Part shown: positions 7,984 through 16,779 of the stretch, piece after piece
Numbering within the stretch: position 1 is the first letter of the stretch
Layout of the letters: each line of letters starts with the position of its first letter
Assembly: GCA_020631235.1 (NCBI GenBank)
Contig: JAHDHQ010000016.1
Span: 1 to 64,000 of the forward strand
DNA: 64,000 nt
Origin: Saprospiraceae bacterium
Lineage (GTDB): Bacteria > Bacteroidota > Bacteroidia > Chitinophagales > Saprospiraceae
Reading direction: 5' to 3'
The notes under the pieces: generated by a model
The model's input: only the letters and a program-made list of their open reading frames with translations
Databases searched by the model: none
Told to the model about the DNA's origin: nothing
Program-made: the position numbers and the translations under genes

Positions 7984-8790
7984 TTAAGAACAAGCCCAAC
8001 CAAATCCTAATTCATTTTTGTTGTCAGGGCTCTGAGTTAAATGCCCAATTCCTACATCACCAAACATGTATGGAAGGTTGTCTTCTGAAATAAATTGAAA
8101 AACTAACTCCATTTGTTTTTCAGAATTTCTATCATATGGGTATTCAACCGATTGAACCCAATATGGCCAACCAAATAGTTTGTCATTTTCAACAGGTAAA
8201 CCCATGTTTCTTTGTTCCATCAATTCGTAAACATCATCGTCTAGTTCCAGATCAATTCCCAATTGAGCATATTCTTCGAAATGAGGAAAATCGTCAACAG
8301 GTTTCCAATCGATGATGACTTTCTCACCAAACTGTTCGTCAATATTAGGTACAACTGTACTTGAACCATGTTCAATTTTAATCATTCGACAGTTTACGCC
8401 TTTTGAAAATGGAAAAAACGCTTCTAAATCAGATTCACAATGAGGTTGAGTTGAAGTACAGTAAAATAGTTGAATCAATCCACTGTCTTTTTTAATGGGT
8501 AATTCTTCAAGGTTTAATTGTAGAAATAACTGCATATTTTTTTTACAGTTTGGACAAATTGGCCAGTCTTCAGCATTTCTCAAATATGGGAATCCTCCAA
8601 TTTTACTCTTTGTACTATGTGTATTTGCATTCCTTTTTACCACTGGTAAATAAGCTGTTCTTTTAAATTCGTTTAAAATTTGAATAGTTTTTTTAAATTC
8701 CTTTTCAATGTTTAGTTGATTGGAGTTTGTAGGAGTTCCTTTTTGTTGGTTTTCCGATTTATTACCAAATAATTTATTCAAGAATTTCAT
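7984..8790 (-). CDS. DUF1963 (YwqG-like) family protein
   Basis: 268 residues. Family signature at ~65-80 (SKIGGFPYLRNAEDWPICPN) followed by the domestic-looking Cys pairs CPNCKKNM, then QLFLQLNLEELP and LIQLFYCTS, and an ending GIGHLTQSPDNKNELGFGWA. These fit the YwqG/DUF1963 family, whose biochemical role is not established. No signal peptide, so cytoplasmic. The N-terminus is Lys/Asn-rich and probably flexible (MKFLNKLFGNKSENQQKG). Lies between two T9SS cargo genes on the same strand but with 55 and 178 bp gaps, so probably its own unit. Confidence 0.8.
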   Translation of the reverse strand: MKFLNKLFGNKSENQQKGTPTNSNQLNIEKEFKKTIQILNEFKRTAYLPVVKRNANTHSTKSKIGGFPYLRNAEDWPICPNCKKNMQLFLQLNLEELPIKKDSGLIQLFYCTSTQPHCESDLEAFFPFSKGVNCRMIKIEHGSSTVVPNIDEQFGEKVIIDWKPVDDFPHFEEYAQLGIDLELDDDVYELMEQRNMGLPVENDKLFGWPYWVQSVEYPYDRNSEKQMELVFQFISEDNLPYMFGDVGIGHLTQSPDNKNELGFGWACS

Positions 8791-8845
8791 TTTTCATTTT
8801 TTTAATCGATGGATAAAGGCCTAATAATATACGCTCATTCTGAAC

Positions 8846-10156
8846 CTACCGTTTATAAAATTTTTGAGTTGATTTGGTTCCATGTTCAAATTTGGCGGTA
8901 ATTAAGTACAGACCTTCAGCTAAAGCTGAAACATCGATTTGTGTCAGTCCAGATTTATTGTGTCCGCTGGATACTAATTTACCGTCAAAATCTCTAATCC
9001 ATACATCTGTAATATCATTTTTTTGGAGGGAAAGAGTAGTGCTTACAGGATTGTTTATTAAGAAGGTTTCTTCTTGATTAAAAACGTCATTGGCAAAACT
9101 GATGAGATCACATAGTAAAGAGTCTGGACCTTCGGAAATATACGCATCTTCATTAGTACGCATCCAATCCGCCATACCACTAAGATCCCCATTTCGATTC
9201 ATCATGAGTATGGTGGCTTTTCCATTGTTTTTATCTAAGCTTAATCCTGTGGAGACCCCTTGATCACCGCCTCCGTGTCCATTAAAAATTTGGTAACTGA
9301 TCGGTGGAGAAAGCAAGGTGCGACCATCCATTGTTCCTAAATTTAAGCAAGTAATGGCATAATTAGCCATATCACCTAAAGAGGCTCTGAGTCGTCCGGC
9401 AGGATAATCGCTGTAACTATAATGACCAATGGGGGAAAAACCACTGCCTGATGGGTTGTAGGGTACAGCTAGCAAATCCAGGTCTAAATCTTCCATTAAA
9501 AAAGAACTATGTTCCATACATAGTGGTTCGAATATTTGTTCTCGGACAAATACCGCAAAATCAGTATCTGATGCTGCTTCTACAATGAATCCCAACAAAG
9601 CAAAACCAATGTTAGAGTACACTTGATCGCCTATTCCTGCAGCTACAAAATTTAAATTTGCGTCGTAAATATCACCATTAGCGACTAGATAGTTTTCTAA
9701 ATATTCTCCTAAAGGACGCGTTTCTTCATCACTGGATAGATACGGCATTTCGTCCCAGTTGTCTTTGATTCCCGAAGTGTGATCTATGAGGTGCCGGATG
9801 GTAATGTTTGTTTCGTCTGTTGGATGTTCTACTGCAAACGGTAAATAGTCATTTATAGGATCATCAAGTGAAGCAATGATGCCTTGGTCCAGCGCCATTA
9901 AAGTGGCAAAATGAGTCACATGTTTGCTTACACTGGCTAGCATAAATGAGGTAGATTCAGAAACGGGAATGTCTAGTTCGAAATTAGCCATCCCAAAATA
10001 TCCTTCATATAACAGTTCTCCATCACTTACAAAACCTACCGCCAAACCTGGTATTTGTCGCTCCACCATCCAAGTTTCAAACTGTTCGTCCACGGTTTGA
10101 GCCTGTACAAAAAATGAAAACAAACAAAAAAAACAAAATAGGAAAATGTATCTCAT
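8846..10156 (-). CDS. T9SS-exported serine hydrolase (class C beta-lactamase / PBP4* fold)
   Basis: 436 residues: signal peptide (1-20, ending FFVQAQ), penicillin-binding/beta-lactamase-like transpeptidase domain (~22-345) and C-terminal T9SS type A sorting domain (~355-436). The acyl-enzyme motif is S75-V-S-K78, the second motif Y180-S-N182, and an HGGG-type third motif lies in NGHGGGDQGVSTGL. This active-site set is shared by beta-lactamases, D-alanyl peptidases and esterases, so substrate cannot be told from sequence; extracellular peptidase or esterase activity is more likely than antibiotic resistance given the sorting domain. Divergent from the SprB-like gene at 10309. Confidence 0.88.
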   Translation of the reverse strand: MRYIFLFCFFCLFSFFVQAQTVDEQFETWMVERQIPGLAVGFVSDGELLYEGYFGMANFELDIPVSESTSFMLASVSKHVTHFATLMALDQGIIASLDDPINDYLPFAVEHPTDETNITIRHLIDHTSGIKDNWDEMPYLSSDEETRPLGEYLENYLVANGDIYDANLNFVAAGIGDQVYSNIGFALLGFIVEAASDTDFAVFVREQIFEPLCMEHSSFLMEDLDLDLLAVPYNPSGSGFSPIGHYSYSDYPAGRLRASLGDMANYAITCLNLGTMDGRTLLSPPISYQIFNGHGGGDQGVSTGLSLDKNNGKATILMMNRNGDLSGMADWMRTNEDAYISEGPDSLLCDLISFANDVFNQEETFLINNPVSTTLSLQKNDITDVWIRDFDGKLVSSGHNKSGLTQIDVSALAEGLYLITAKFEHGTKSTQKFYKR

Positions 10157-10308
10157 GCTGGAAATTATTTTTAATTAAGATATTAAAAAAACTTGGTATA
10201 AATATGATTTGAACCTTAAAGGATTTAGTGTGTTTTTACACTATAATTTTGATGATCTTAACCTTTAGCCGACGAATACTAAGCCTACAATTATCTACTT
10301 TTGTATTA

Positions 10309-12441
10309 ATGAAATGGAGTCCGTTTTATACAGTCATGTTTTCTTTATGGGTACTTCCTTTATGGAGCCAAAACTTATTGGTTAATGATTCTAATGGAGA
10401 TTTAGTAAGCATCGATATTGAAGGTTGTAATACAACGGTGGTAGCTGATATTGGATTTTATACGGACATTGCTGCACATCCAAATGGTTTTTTTTATGGA
10501 GTTAATACAGTAGGTAAATTAACCAGGATCAACGTACAAACAGGGGAAACAAACCAGGTGGAAGATTTTACATCTACAGCCTATTATGCTTTAACCGCAA
10601 ATGCTGAAGGCCTGTTATTTGCCGCATCAGGACTAGGGGATCTGGTCTCTTACAACCCATCCAATAATCAAACGACCTATTACGATAATATGGGCTTTAA
10701 AGCGGCTGGCGACTTAACCTATTACCAAGGAGATATGTATATGGCTACAGACGAAAACAAGTTGGTTTACATAGATCCATTGGATCCTAGCAATAATGAG
10801 GTTTTTATTGATTTTGCTTCTTCGAATTCATCCATATATGGTATTGTGAGTACTGTGGATGGTTGTAATGTCAGCACTTATGCGTTTTCAAATGACAATA
10901 ACGCCAAAGTGTATCAAATAGACTGGATCAATAAGTCTTTTGATTTTGTATGCAACATCGATAAAGAGGTGTATGGAGGTTCTAGTGAATTCGAATTTGC
11001 GGCATCAGACGATTTGATACAAATAGATAGTATTGTGATTAATGCCGCTCCATGTGATGAAGGCACCAGCCAAGTTATTGTATACGCATCGAGTGAGATT
11101 GGTGCATTAAGCTATAGTATCGACGGTATTAACTACCAAGATGATAACGAATTCTTTGACTTGACTTATGGTGATTATACCCTTTATATTCAAGACGAAT
11201 CTGGATGTATAGGCAATGAAGATATTAGTATAGATGTAGGATACCTGGTTTTCGAAAACACTCAGGTGCAAAACGCTATTTGTGGGCAAAACAACGGTGT
11301 GGCTACCATTCGAGTCGATGCTTCCACTCAGGATTTAATGTACAGCATAGATGGCATTAATTATCAAAGTTCGCCTGTCTTTTCAGATTTAGCTCCAGGT
11401 ATGTATGATGTATATGTGATTTCTAATCAATCGTGTGAAATTAGTTCGACCTTTGAGGTCGCCATTTCTAGTTCTATACAATTAATTAACACTAATGCCT
11501 ATGGTCCCAGCTGTGATGAAGGCTTTGCTTTCATTGATATCGAAGCCACTAGCCCCAATGGAGGATTAATGTATAGCCTCGATGGCATAAACTTCCAATC
11601 CGAAGCTTATTTTGGTAACCTAGAAATGGGAGTTTATACGGTTTACATAGTCGACGCACTGGGATGTGAAGATACCTTTGAAGTAATCATGGAAGCAGGT
11701 ATTTTATCATTGGCCAATGTAGTGACCAGTCCTGAAACTTGCGAATCAAGCAATGGTTCTGCTACTTTAATAGTACAGAGTTCTTTGGCTAATTATGATC
11801 TTTTTATAGATGGAGAAAACGTTGGCAATACAAGCACCATCCAAGGGCTTGACGGAGGGATCTATCAGATAACATTAATTGGTGCTGATGCTTGTAGCAT
11901 AGAATATGATTTAGTGATAGACGAGATTTTGACTTACGAACTAGATACCATTTTGCTAAGTCCAGATTTTTGTAATCAAGGAGAAGGATCTATAGAAGTG
12001 CTATTAAACGACAATGGGAATAACATAAGCTACTGGTTAGATAATAGCTTGCAAGACGAATCAGGTTTTATACAAAATGTAGTACAAGGTGATTATCTGC
12101 TTGAGATAGTTGACCAAAACAATTGTTCTTCCAGTTTTAATGTAAGCATCGAACAAGATGATTGCCCGATTTTTATTCCTAATGTTTTTGCGCCATCTAT
12201 AGGTGGAAACGATCGCTTTAGTGTACAGTCAGCATATGATTTGTCTGTGGAAAACTGGTTTGTTTACGATCGTTGGGGAAATCAATTATATATGGCTGAA
12301 GATTTCAGCATAAACGATTCTACGGTGTTTTGGGACGGTACGTTTAATGGCAAGGAAGTTCCGGCAGGGGTATATGTCTTTAGCCTAAATATTCAAGGTT
12401 TTGAGGAGGCCATTGTGGGCGATATTACCTTGGTGCGTTAG
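10309..12441 (+). CDS. SprB-like surface protein with T9SS type B (gliding) C-terminal domain
   Basis: About 710 residues from ATG 10309, chosen because it opens a signal peptide (MKWSPFYTVMFSLWVLPLWS); the frame is open upstream to 10228 but those residues do not look secretory. N-terminal ~230 residues look like a beta-propeller (repeated GLLFAASGLGDLVSYNP-type strands). Then come five Ig-like repeats of ~75 residues with the SprB/CshA-like pattern LMYSIDGINYQ...F.DL..G.Y.VY......C. The last ~85 residues match the gliding-motility-associated C-terminal domain (IPNVFAPSIGGNDRFSV ... YDRWGNQLY ... WDGTFNGKEVPAGVYVF). It is probably a cell-surface adhesin. Its 3' end overlaps the convergent gene at 12425 by 17 bp. 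Confidence 0.9.
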   Translation: MKWSPFYTVMFSLWVLPLWSQNLLVNDSNGDLVSIDIEGCNTTVVADIGFYTDIAAHPNGFFYGVNTVGKLTRINVQTGETNQVEDFTSTAYYALTANAEGLLFAASGLGDLVSYNPSNNQTTYYDNMGFKAAGDLTYYQGDMYMATDENKLVYIDPLDPSNNEVFIDFASSNSSIYGIVSTVDGCNVSTYAFSNDNNAKVYQIDWINKSFDFVCNIDKEVYGGSSEFEFAASDDLIQIDSIVINAAPCDEGTSQVIVYASSEIGALSYSIDGINYQDDNEFFDLTYGDYTLYIQDESGCIGNEDISIDVGYLVFENTQVQNAICGQNNGVATIRVDASTQDLMYSIDGINYQSSPVFSDLAPGMYDVYVISNQSCEISSTFEVAISSSIQLINTNAYGPSCDEGFAFIDIEATSPNGGLMYSLDGINFQSEAYFGNLEMGVYTVYIVDALGCEDTFEVIMEAGILSLANVVTSPETCESSNGSATLIVQSSLANYDLFIDGENVGNTSTIQGLDGGIYQITLIGADACSIEYDLVIDEILTYELDTILLSPDFCNQGEGSIEVLLNDNGNNISYWLDNSLQDESGFIQNVVQGDYLLEIVDQNNCSSSFNVSIEQDDCPIFIPNVFAPSIGGNDRFSVQSAYDLSVENWFVYDRWGNQLYMAEDFSINDSTVFWDGTFNGKEVPAGVYVFSLNIQGFEEAIVGDITLVR

Positions 12442-13123
12442 GCATAGACAAGGATAAATGATCCATCATGCGCTGAAAATGTAGAGGTACACTGGCTTTA
12501 ATGTCTAGAGGCTTGCCTTCGCTTGAAGGGAATCTAGTTTGTACAGCATGTAAGCACATATTTTTAAAACCCATTTTTGTTTCAAAATATTTATTGTGTT
12601 TACAATCTCCATGCTTTTTGTCACCTATAATAGGATGTCTTATATGAGCAAAATGCCTTCTGATTTGATGGAATCTACCCGTTTCTGGAGATATTTCTAC
12701 TAAACTGTATCGAGAAGTAGGATATCGATTTACTGCAAAATCTAGGCTTTGTTGGTCTAGGCGTTTGTAGTGGCTTATAGCTTCTTGCATTTTATCCTTT
12801 CTTCCACTTTTAAGTGGGTAGTCTATGGTGCCAGAAACATCGACAAAACCCCGGATAATGGCTAAATATTTTTTTTCGAACTTAGCTTCTTCCATTAGTT
12901 TTTGTACTCTAGCGGCTTCCGTGGAATTTTTTCCAAATAACAAGACGCCACTCGTGCCTCTATCAAGCCGATGGATTGGATATACTCGTTGTTTTATTTG
13001 ATCCCTTAGCAATTGCAGCAAAAACACCTTGTCTTCTGTAATGCTAGTTTTGTGCACCATAATGCCTGCTGGCTTGTTTATGGCGATTAGATCCTGATCT
13101 TCATATAGAATCGTTAAGCTCAT
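12425..13123 (-). CDS. RluA/TruC-family pseudouridine synthase
   Basis: About 232 residues from ATG 13123 (MSLTILYEDQDLIAINKPAG). Isomerises uridine to pseudouridine in tRNA or rRNA. The catalytic motif IHRLDRGTSGVLLFGKN is present, with the nucleophilic Asp at residue 54 and the RluA-family flanks; ETGRFHQIRRHFAHI is the second conserved motif. Size and lack of an S4 domain resemble TruC (tRNA U65), but the target is inferred. The start overlaps the stop of the methyltransferase upstream in an ATGA junction (13120-13123), so the two RNA-modification genes are translationally coupled. The 3' end overlaps the convergent gene by 17 bp. Confidence 0.87.
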   Translation of the reverse strand: MSLTILYEDQDLIAINKPAGIMVHKTSITEDKVFLLQLLRDQIKQRVYPIHRLDRGTSGVLLFGKNSTEAARVQKLMEEAKFEKKYLAIIRGFVDVSGTIDYPLKSGRKDKMQEAISHYKRLDQQSLDFAVNRYPTSRYSLVEISPETGRFHQIRRHFAHIRHPIIGDKKHGDCKHNKYFETKMGFKNMCLHAVQTRFPSSEGKPLDIKASVPLHFQRMMDHLSLSMPNAPR

Positions 13124-14313
13124 GAGTCTAATTGGTAATATACACACTTTAAATAGGCACCTTCCTGAAAAGTAATGGGATGATCGACGTCGTGATAAGT
13201 TTTTTTAAGCAGTTTTTTAGGGGTTTTGTTCAATGCTGTGGCAATAGTATCAAAGAATAAATCAGCATCAATACGTGACGAGCAAGATGCGAGCACTAAT
13301 AGGCCATTAGGTTTTACTAGTTGACTACCTAATTTAGCTAAGCTTGCATATTTTTTAACCGCTATATCCACTTCTGAGGTTTGTTTGGCCAATGAAGGAG
13401 GATCAATAACTACGATATCATATTTTTTCTTTTCCTTTTTTAGTTGGGCTAGTATTTTAAAGGCATCTCCCGCGATGCCGGATAATCTCTGTTCTAAACC
13501 ATTCAATTGGGCATTGATTTTTCCGTCTTCCAACGCTTTTTTGGATATGTCTATCATGGTGGCATGTTTAGCTCCTTGGGCTAGAGCATGGATGGAAAAG
13601 CCGCCATTATAAGAAAACACATCAAGCACGGTTTTGTCCTTCGCCATTAAAGCAAGATCTATTCTATTCTGGCGATGATCCATAAAATAACCGGTTTTGT
13701 GACCGTGCACAACATTGGCCAAAAAACGGACCCCATTTTCTAAAAAAACTACACTTTCTTGATCCAGCCTTCCAAACAATAAATTGCCTTCTTGGATATG
13801 GCTCACCTGATTAGAGAGCTGTCTAGATAGTCGCAAAACGACAGCACTTATCCAAGTATATTTACTCAGCACTTGTTTAATAAGAGCTAAATACGGAATC
13901 CATATAGAGGAGTATAATTTTAAAACCAAAACGTCATTATATACATCTAAAATTAAATGGGGCAATTTATCCGCTTCGCCATAGATCCATCTAAAGCTGT
14001 TATTTGTTGAAGTTCTCAGTGATTCTCTTTTACCTAATGCAATGGCAAATGTTTCTTCGAACCAGCCGATATTTATGGGTGTGTTTTTCCTTCTTTCAAG
14101 TATTTTAATCCGTATAAAAGAAGCAGGATCGAATAAGCCACAGGCTAGAAATTGGTTTTTACTTTGATCGAAAATGATGGCTAAATCACCTGAATCTCCA
14201 GCTTTACTTTGCTTTATTATACTTTCTTCAAAGACCCAAGGATGACCTTTGCGCACGTGCTTTTCTGCAGCCTTACTTAATTTAATCGCGATTCGTTGGA
14301 CACTTGGATTCAT
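13120..14313 (-). CDS. Class I SAM-dependent 23S rRNA methyltransferase, RlmI-like
   Basis: 397 residues. N-terminal PUA domain (~1-80, KAAEKHVRKGHPWVFEESII), then a central domain and a Rossmann methyltransferase (~200-397): HKTGYFMDHRQNR, VLDVFSYNGGFSIHALAQG (SAM-binding motif I) and VVIDPPSLAKQ (the DPPS catalytic motif). This is the architecture of RlmI/RlmK-type enzymes that make m5C in 23S rRNA (E. coli RlmI: C1962). In an operon with the pseudouridine synthase immediately downstream via an ATGA overlap. Divergent from the beta-helix protein at 14420. Confidence 0.88.
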   Translation of the reverse strand: MNPSVQRIAIKLSKAAEKHVRKGHPWVFEESIIKQSKAGDSGDLAIIFDQSKNQFLACGLFDPASFIRIKILERRKNTPINIGWFEETFAIALGKRESLRTSTNNSFRWIYGEADKLPHLILDVYNDVLVLKLYSSIWIPYLALIKQVLSKYTWISAVVLRLSRQLSNQVSHIQEGNLLFGRLDQESVVFLENGVRFLANVVHGHKTGYFMDHRQNRIDLALMAKDKTVLDVFSYNGGFSIHALAQGAKHATMIDISKKALEDGKINAQLNGLEQRLSGIAGDAFKILAQLKKEKKKYDIVVIDPPSLAKQTSEVDIAVKKYASLAKLGSQLVKPNGLLVLASCSSRIDADLFFDTIATALNKTPKKLLKKTYHDVDHPITFQEGAYLKCVYYQLDS

Positions 14314-14419
14314 GGACTAAAAGTAATATTACTGCTTAAGAAACGAAGCATAGCTCTTATAAAGCTTAGTAAAAAAAGCAGCTTTTTTCTTATTTTACTT
14401 GTTCATAAAAATCAATCAA

Positions 14420-16774
14420 ATGAAAAAAAGTATACTTTTTATTTTCTGTGCTTGTTTCTATGTGACAGCAAATAGCCAAGCTTTTGTAGATTTAAATGCT
14501 TCAGGCAACAATGATGGTTCTTCTTGGGCCGATGCATATACAAGTATTCAAGCAGCGCTCAATTCTAGTGAAACAGATGTCTGGATAAAGTCTGGAGTGT
14601 ATAAACCCGAAGCTTTAAATGGCTTTGTTTATTATGAAGTAAATAGTCCTAAAAATATATATGGAGGTTTCGCAGGGACAGAAGCATCCATTGACGAACG
14701 AGATATTGATAATAATCCTACCACCATAAATGGAGACATTAACGATGATGATAGCATTGCTGATCTTATGTTAAATCGTGAGGATAATGCAAATCATTTA
14801 TTTCATGTCACTGCTTCGGCAGGCAATGTGGTTTTCGATGGTCTAAGCATGACGAATGGTACGACTGATTTTGAAAACAATGAGCAAGGTGATTTTTTAT
14901 TGAGAGGTGGCGCCATATTTAGTGAGAGCAAAATCGAAGTGAATAACTGTAACTTCACACAGAACACAGCCTTTAGTGGAGGTGCTATTTACGTTAATCA
15001 AACGGATGGGTCAGTCGTAGAAAATTCAGTCTTCAACTTGAACATGTCCATTGCTCAAGGAGCAGGCCTTATGTTTAACGAAAGCTCAAATCCTGTTTGT
15101 CGAGGCAATAGTTTTACTTCAAATCAAGTGGTGCGAGGGGCTTTATATACACTGTATTGCACCAATGCGATAGTGGAAGATTGTGATTTTGAATTTAATA
15201 GTATTGTGCTTGATGGTTGGGGTGGTGCAGCTTACTTTAATTGGAACTCAGCCAATACAATGATTACCAATTGTGAGTTTTCTGATAATACAGGAGGTAA
15301 TGCTTCGGGTATTTATTTAGATGGAAGAGAATTAGAAGGCGTATTGCAAGCCACTTTAGATAATTGTACATTCGATAGTAATTCGAATACGAGTTATGGT
15401 GGCGTATTATATGCATGGACAACGAATTACATCATTAGAAACTCTCAATTTTCAGGAAATTTTGGTCCGAATGCTACTTGTTTTTATAGTGGTAGAACGA
15501 CTTTTTTAATGGAGGACTGCTCGTTTATTACTAATACGGCAGATTTTGGACCTTGTGGAGCCAGTTATAGCATCGGTACTAATGGCACATTTAGAAATTG
15601 TGATTTTTTATTTAACGAAGCTTTTACCAGTGGGGGTGCTTGTATGGTAGGTTTTACGGGACAAGCTCACTATGAAAATTGTTTGTTTGAAAATAATGTA
15701 GCTCGATTTGGAGGCGCCATATATATGCAAAATGATACCACTAAAGCATCATTTACTGATTGTGTATTTAAAGGCAATACTTCAGAAAACACAGGTGGAG
15801 CGATCAACGTAAATGGCTCTATAGAATTAGATGTCATAAGCAGTACTTTCGAAACCAATATGGCTGATGTAGGCGGAGCGATTGGATTTAATTTAGACAC
15901 TATGACTACCGCAGGATATTTAAATGTGGATAAGTGCGAGTTTAAGTTTAATAGTGCTATGACACAAGGAGGTGCTTTAAACATCGCGAATGGTACGACC
16001 AGTATTAGTTCTTCTTTATTTGCCCTTAATCTTGCCTCAAATATTGGGACAGGCGGAGCGATATCTAACAACGCCTTTGAGGGACATAACTCTGTGGTAG
16101 ATATTAGCCATTGTACTTTTGCTCATAATGAAGGAGAGTTGGCAGCAGGAATCGCCCAATTTGAAGATGAAACAGGTAAGGCCAGAGTAAACTTATTAAA
16201 CAACATCATTTACAATCCAGGTGGAAACGATTATGCTGTAGAAGCAGGCGAACCTGGACTTTTCTCGATGGGTGGCAACTTAATTTTACAAACAGATTTT
16301 GATGATATTTTTGTGGAAGAGAATGATGATGCAGGAAGTGATCCTTTATTCGAATCACTAGTGTTGAGAGATTTCCAACTACAAACTGGAAGCCCAGCAA
16401 TAAACACGGGAGTTATGGCAGGGAGTCATGAGACAGATATCAATGGAAATGGCATTATTGAAGGACCAGACAAGGGTTGTTATGATCGAGGCATTTCGTC
16501 TACCCTTGATGTATTGGACCCTAATTCGTTTTTGATTATTGGCAACCCATCTAATGATTATACGACCATACGATTAGAAGATTTAGTAGTTGGTAAATAT
16601 CGATTGCATATCCTAGATCATCAAGGGAAGCGCATCCATACTATAAACGACCTTAAAAATTCGAAAACAAAAGATATCAAACTAGATGTTAGCCAATATC
16701 CATCGGGTCAATATTATATTTATTTAATGAATCAGCAAGCAAGTTTAACTAAAACGCTGATCATCCAACATTAA
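14420..16774 (+). CDS. T9SS-exported right-handed beta-helix protein
   Basis: About 784 residues; ATG 14420 chosen (MKKSILFIFCACFYVTANSQ signal peptide), not the upstream TTG frame. The mature protein begins with FVDLNASGNNDGSSWADAYT, a common start of Bacteroidota parallel beta-helix proteins. Then follow many short coils of the type FDSNSNTSYGGVLY, NTAFSGGAIYVN and FKGNTSENTGGAINVNG, i.e. right-handed beta-helix/polymorphic outer-membrane-protein-like repeats. The C-terminal ~80 residues are a T9SS type A sorting domain (NPSNDYTTIRLEDLVV ... YPSGQYYIYLMNQ). Such proteins are adhesins or polysaccharide lyases; no lyase catalytic motif was identified. Confidence 0.88.
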   Translation: MKKSILFIFCACFYVTANSQAFVDLNASGNNDGSSWADAYTSIQAALNSSETDVWIKSGVYKPEALNGFVYYEVNSPKNIYGGFAGTEASIDERDIDNNPTTINGDINDDDSIADLMLNREDNANHLFHVTASAGNVVFDGLSMTNGTTDFENNEQGDFLLRGGAIFSESKIEVNNCNFTQNTAFSGGAIYVNQTDGSVVENSVFNLNMSIAQGAGLMFNESSNPVCRGNSFTSNQVVRGALYTLYCTNAIVEDCDFEFNSIVLDGWGGAAYFNWNSANTMITNCEFSDNTGGNASGIYLDGRELEGVLQATLDNCTFDSNSNTSYGGVLYAWTTNYIIRNSQFSGNFGPNATCFYSGRTTFLMEDCSFITNTADFGPCGASYSIGTNGTFRNCDFLFNEAFTSGGACMVGFTGQAHYENCLFENNVARFGGAIYMQNDTTKASFTDCVFKGNTSENTGGAINVNGSIELDVISSTFETNMADVGGAIGFNLDTMTTAGYLNVDKCEFKFNSAMTQGGALNIANGTTSISSSLFALNLASNIGTGGAISNNAFEGHNSVVDISHCTFAHNEGELAAGIAQFEDETGKARVNLLNNIIYNPGGNDYAVEAGEPGLFSMGGNLILQTDFDDIFVEENDDAGSDPLFESLVLRDFQLQTGSPAINTGVMAGSHETDINGNGIIEGPDKGCYDRGISSTLDVLDPNSFLIIGNPSNDYTTIRLEDLVVGKYRLHILDHQGKRIHTINDLKNSKTKDIKLDVSQYPSGQYYIYLMNQQASLTKTLIIQH

Positions 16775-16779
16775 AGAAA

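Noticed and set aside
10296-10303. TACTTTTG before the SprB-like gene
   Set aside because: Matches the -7 element but leaves only about 5 nt to the ATG, implying a leaderless mRNA, and has no -33. Not listed as a promoter.
12425-12441. 17-bp convergent overlap of two genes as a possible regulatory antisense
   Set aside because: Short 3' overlaps of this sort are routine; no evidence for regulation.
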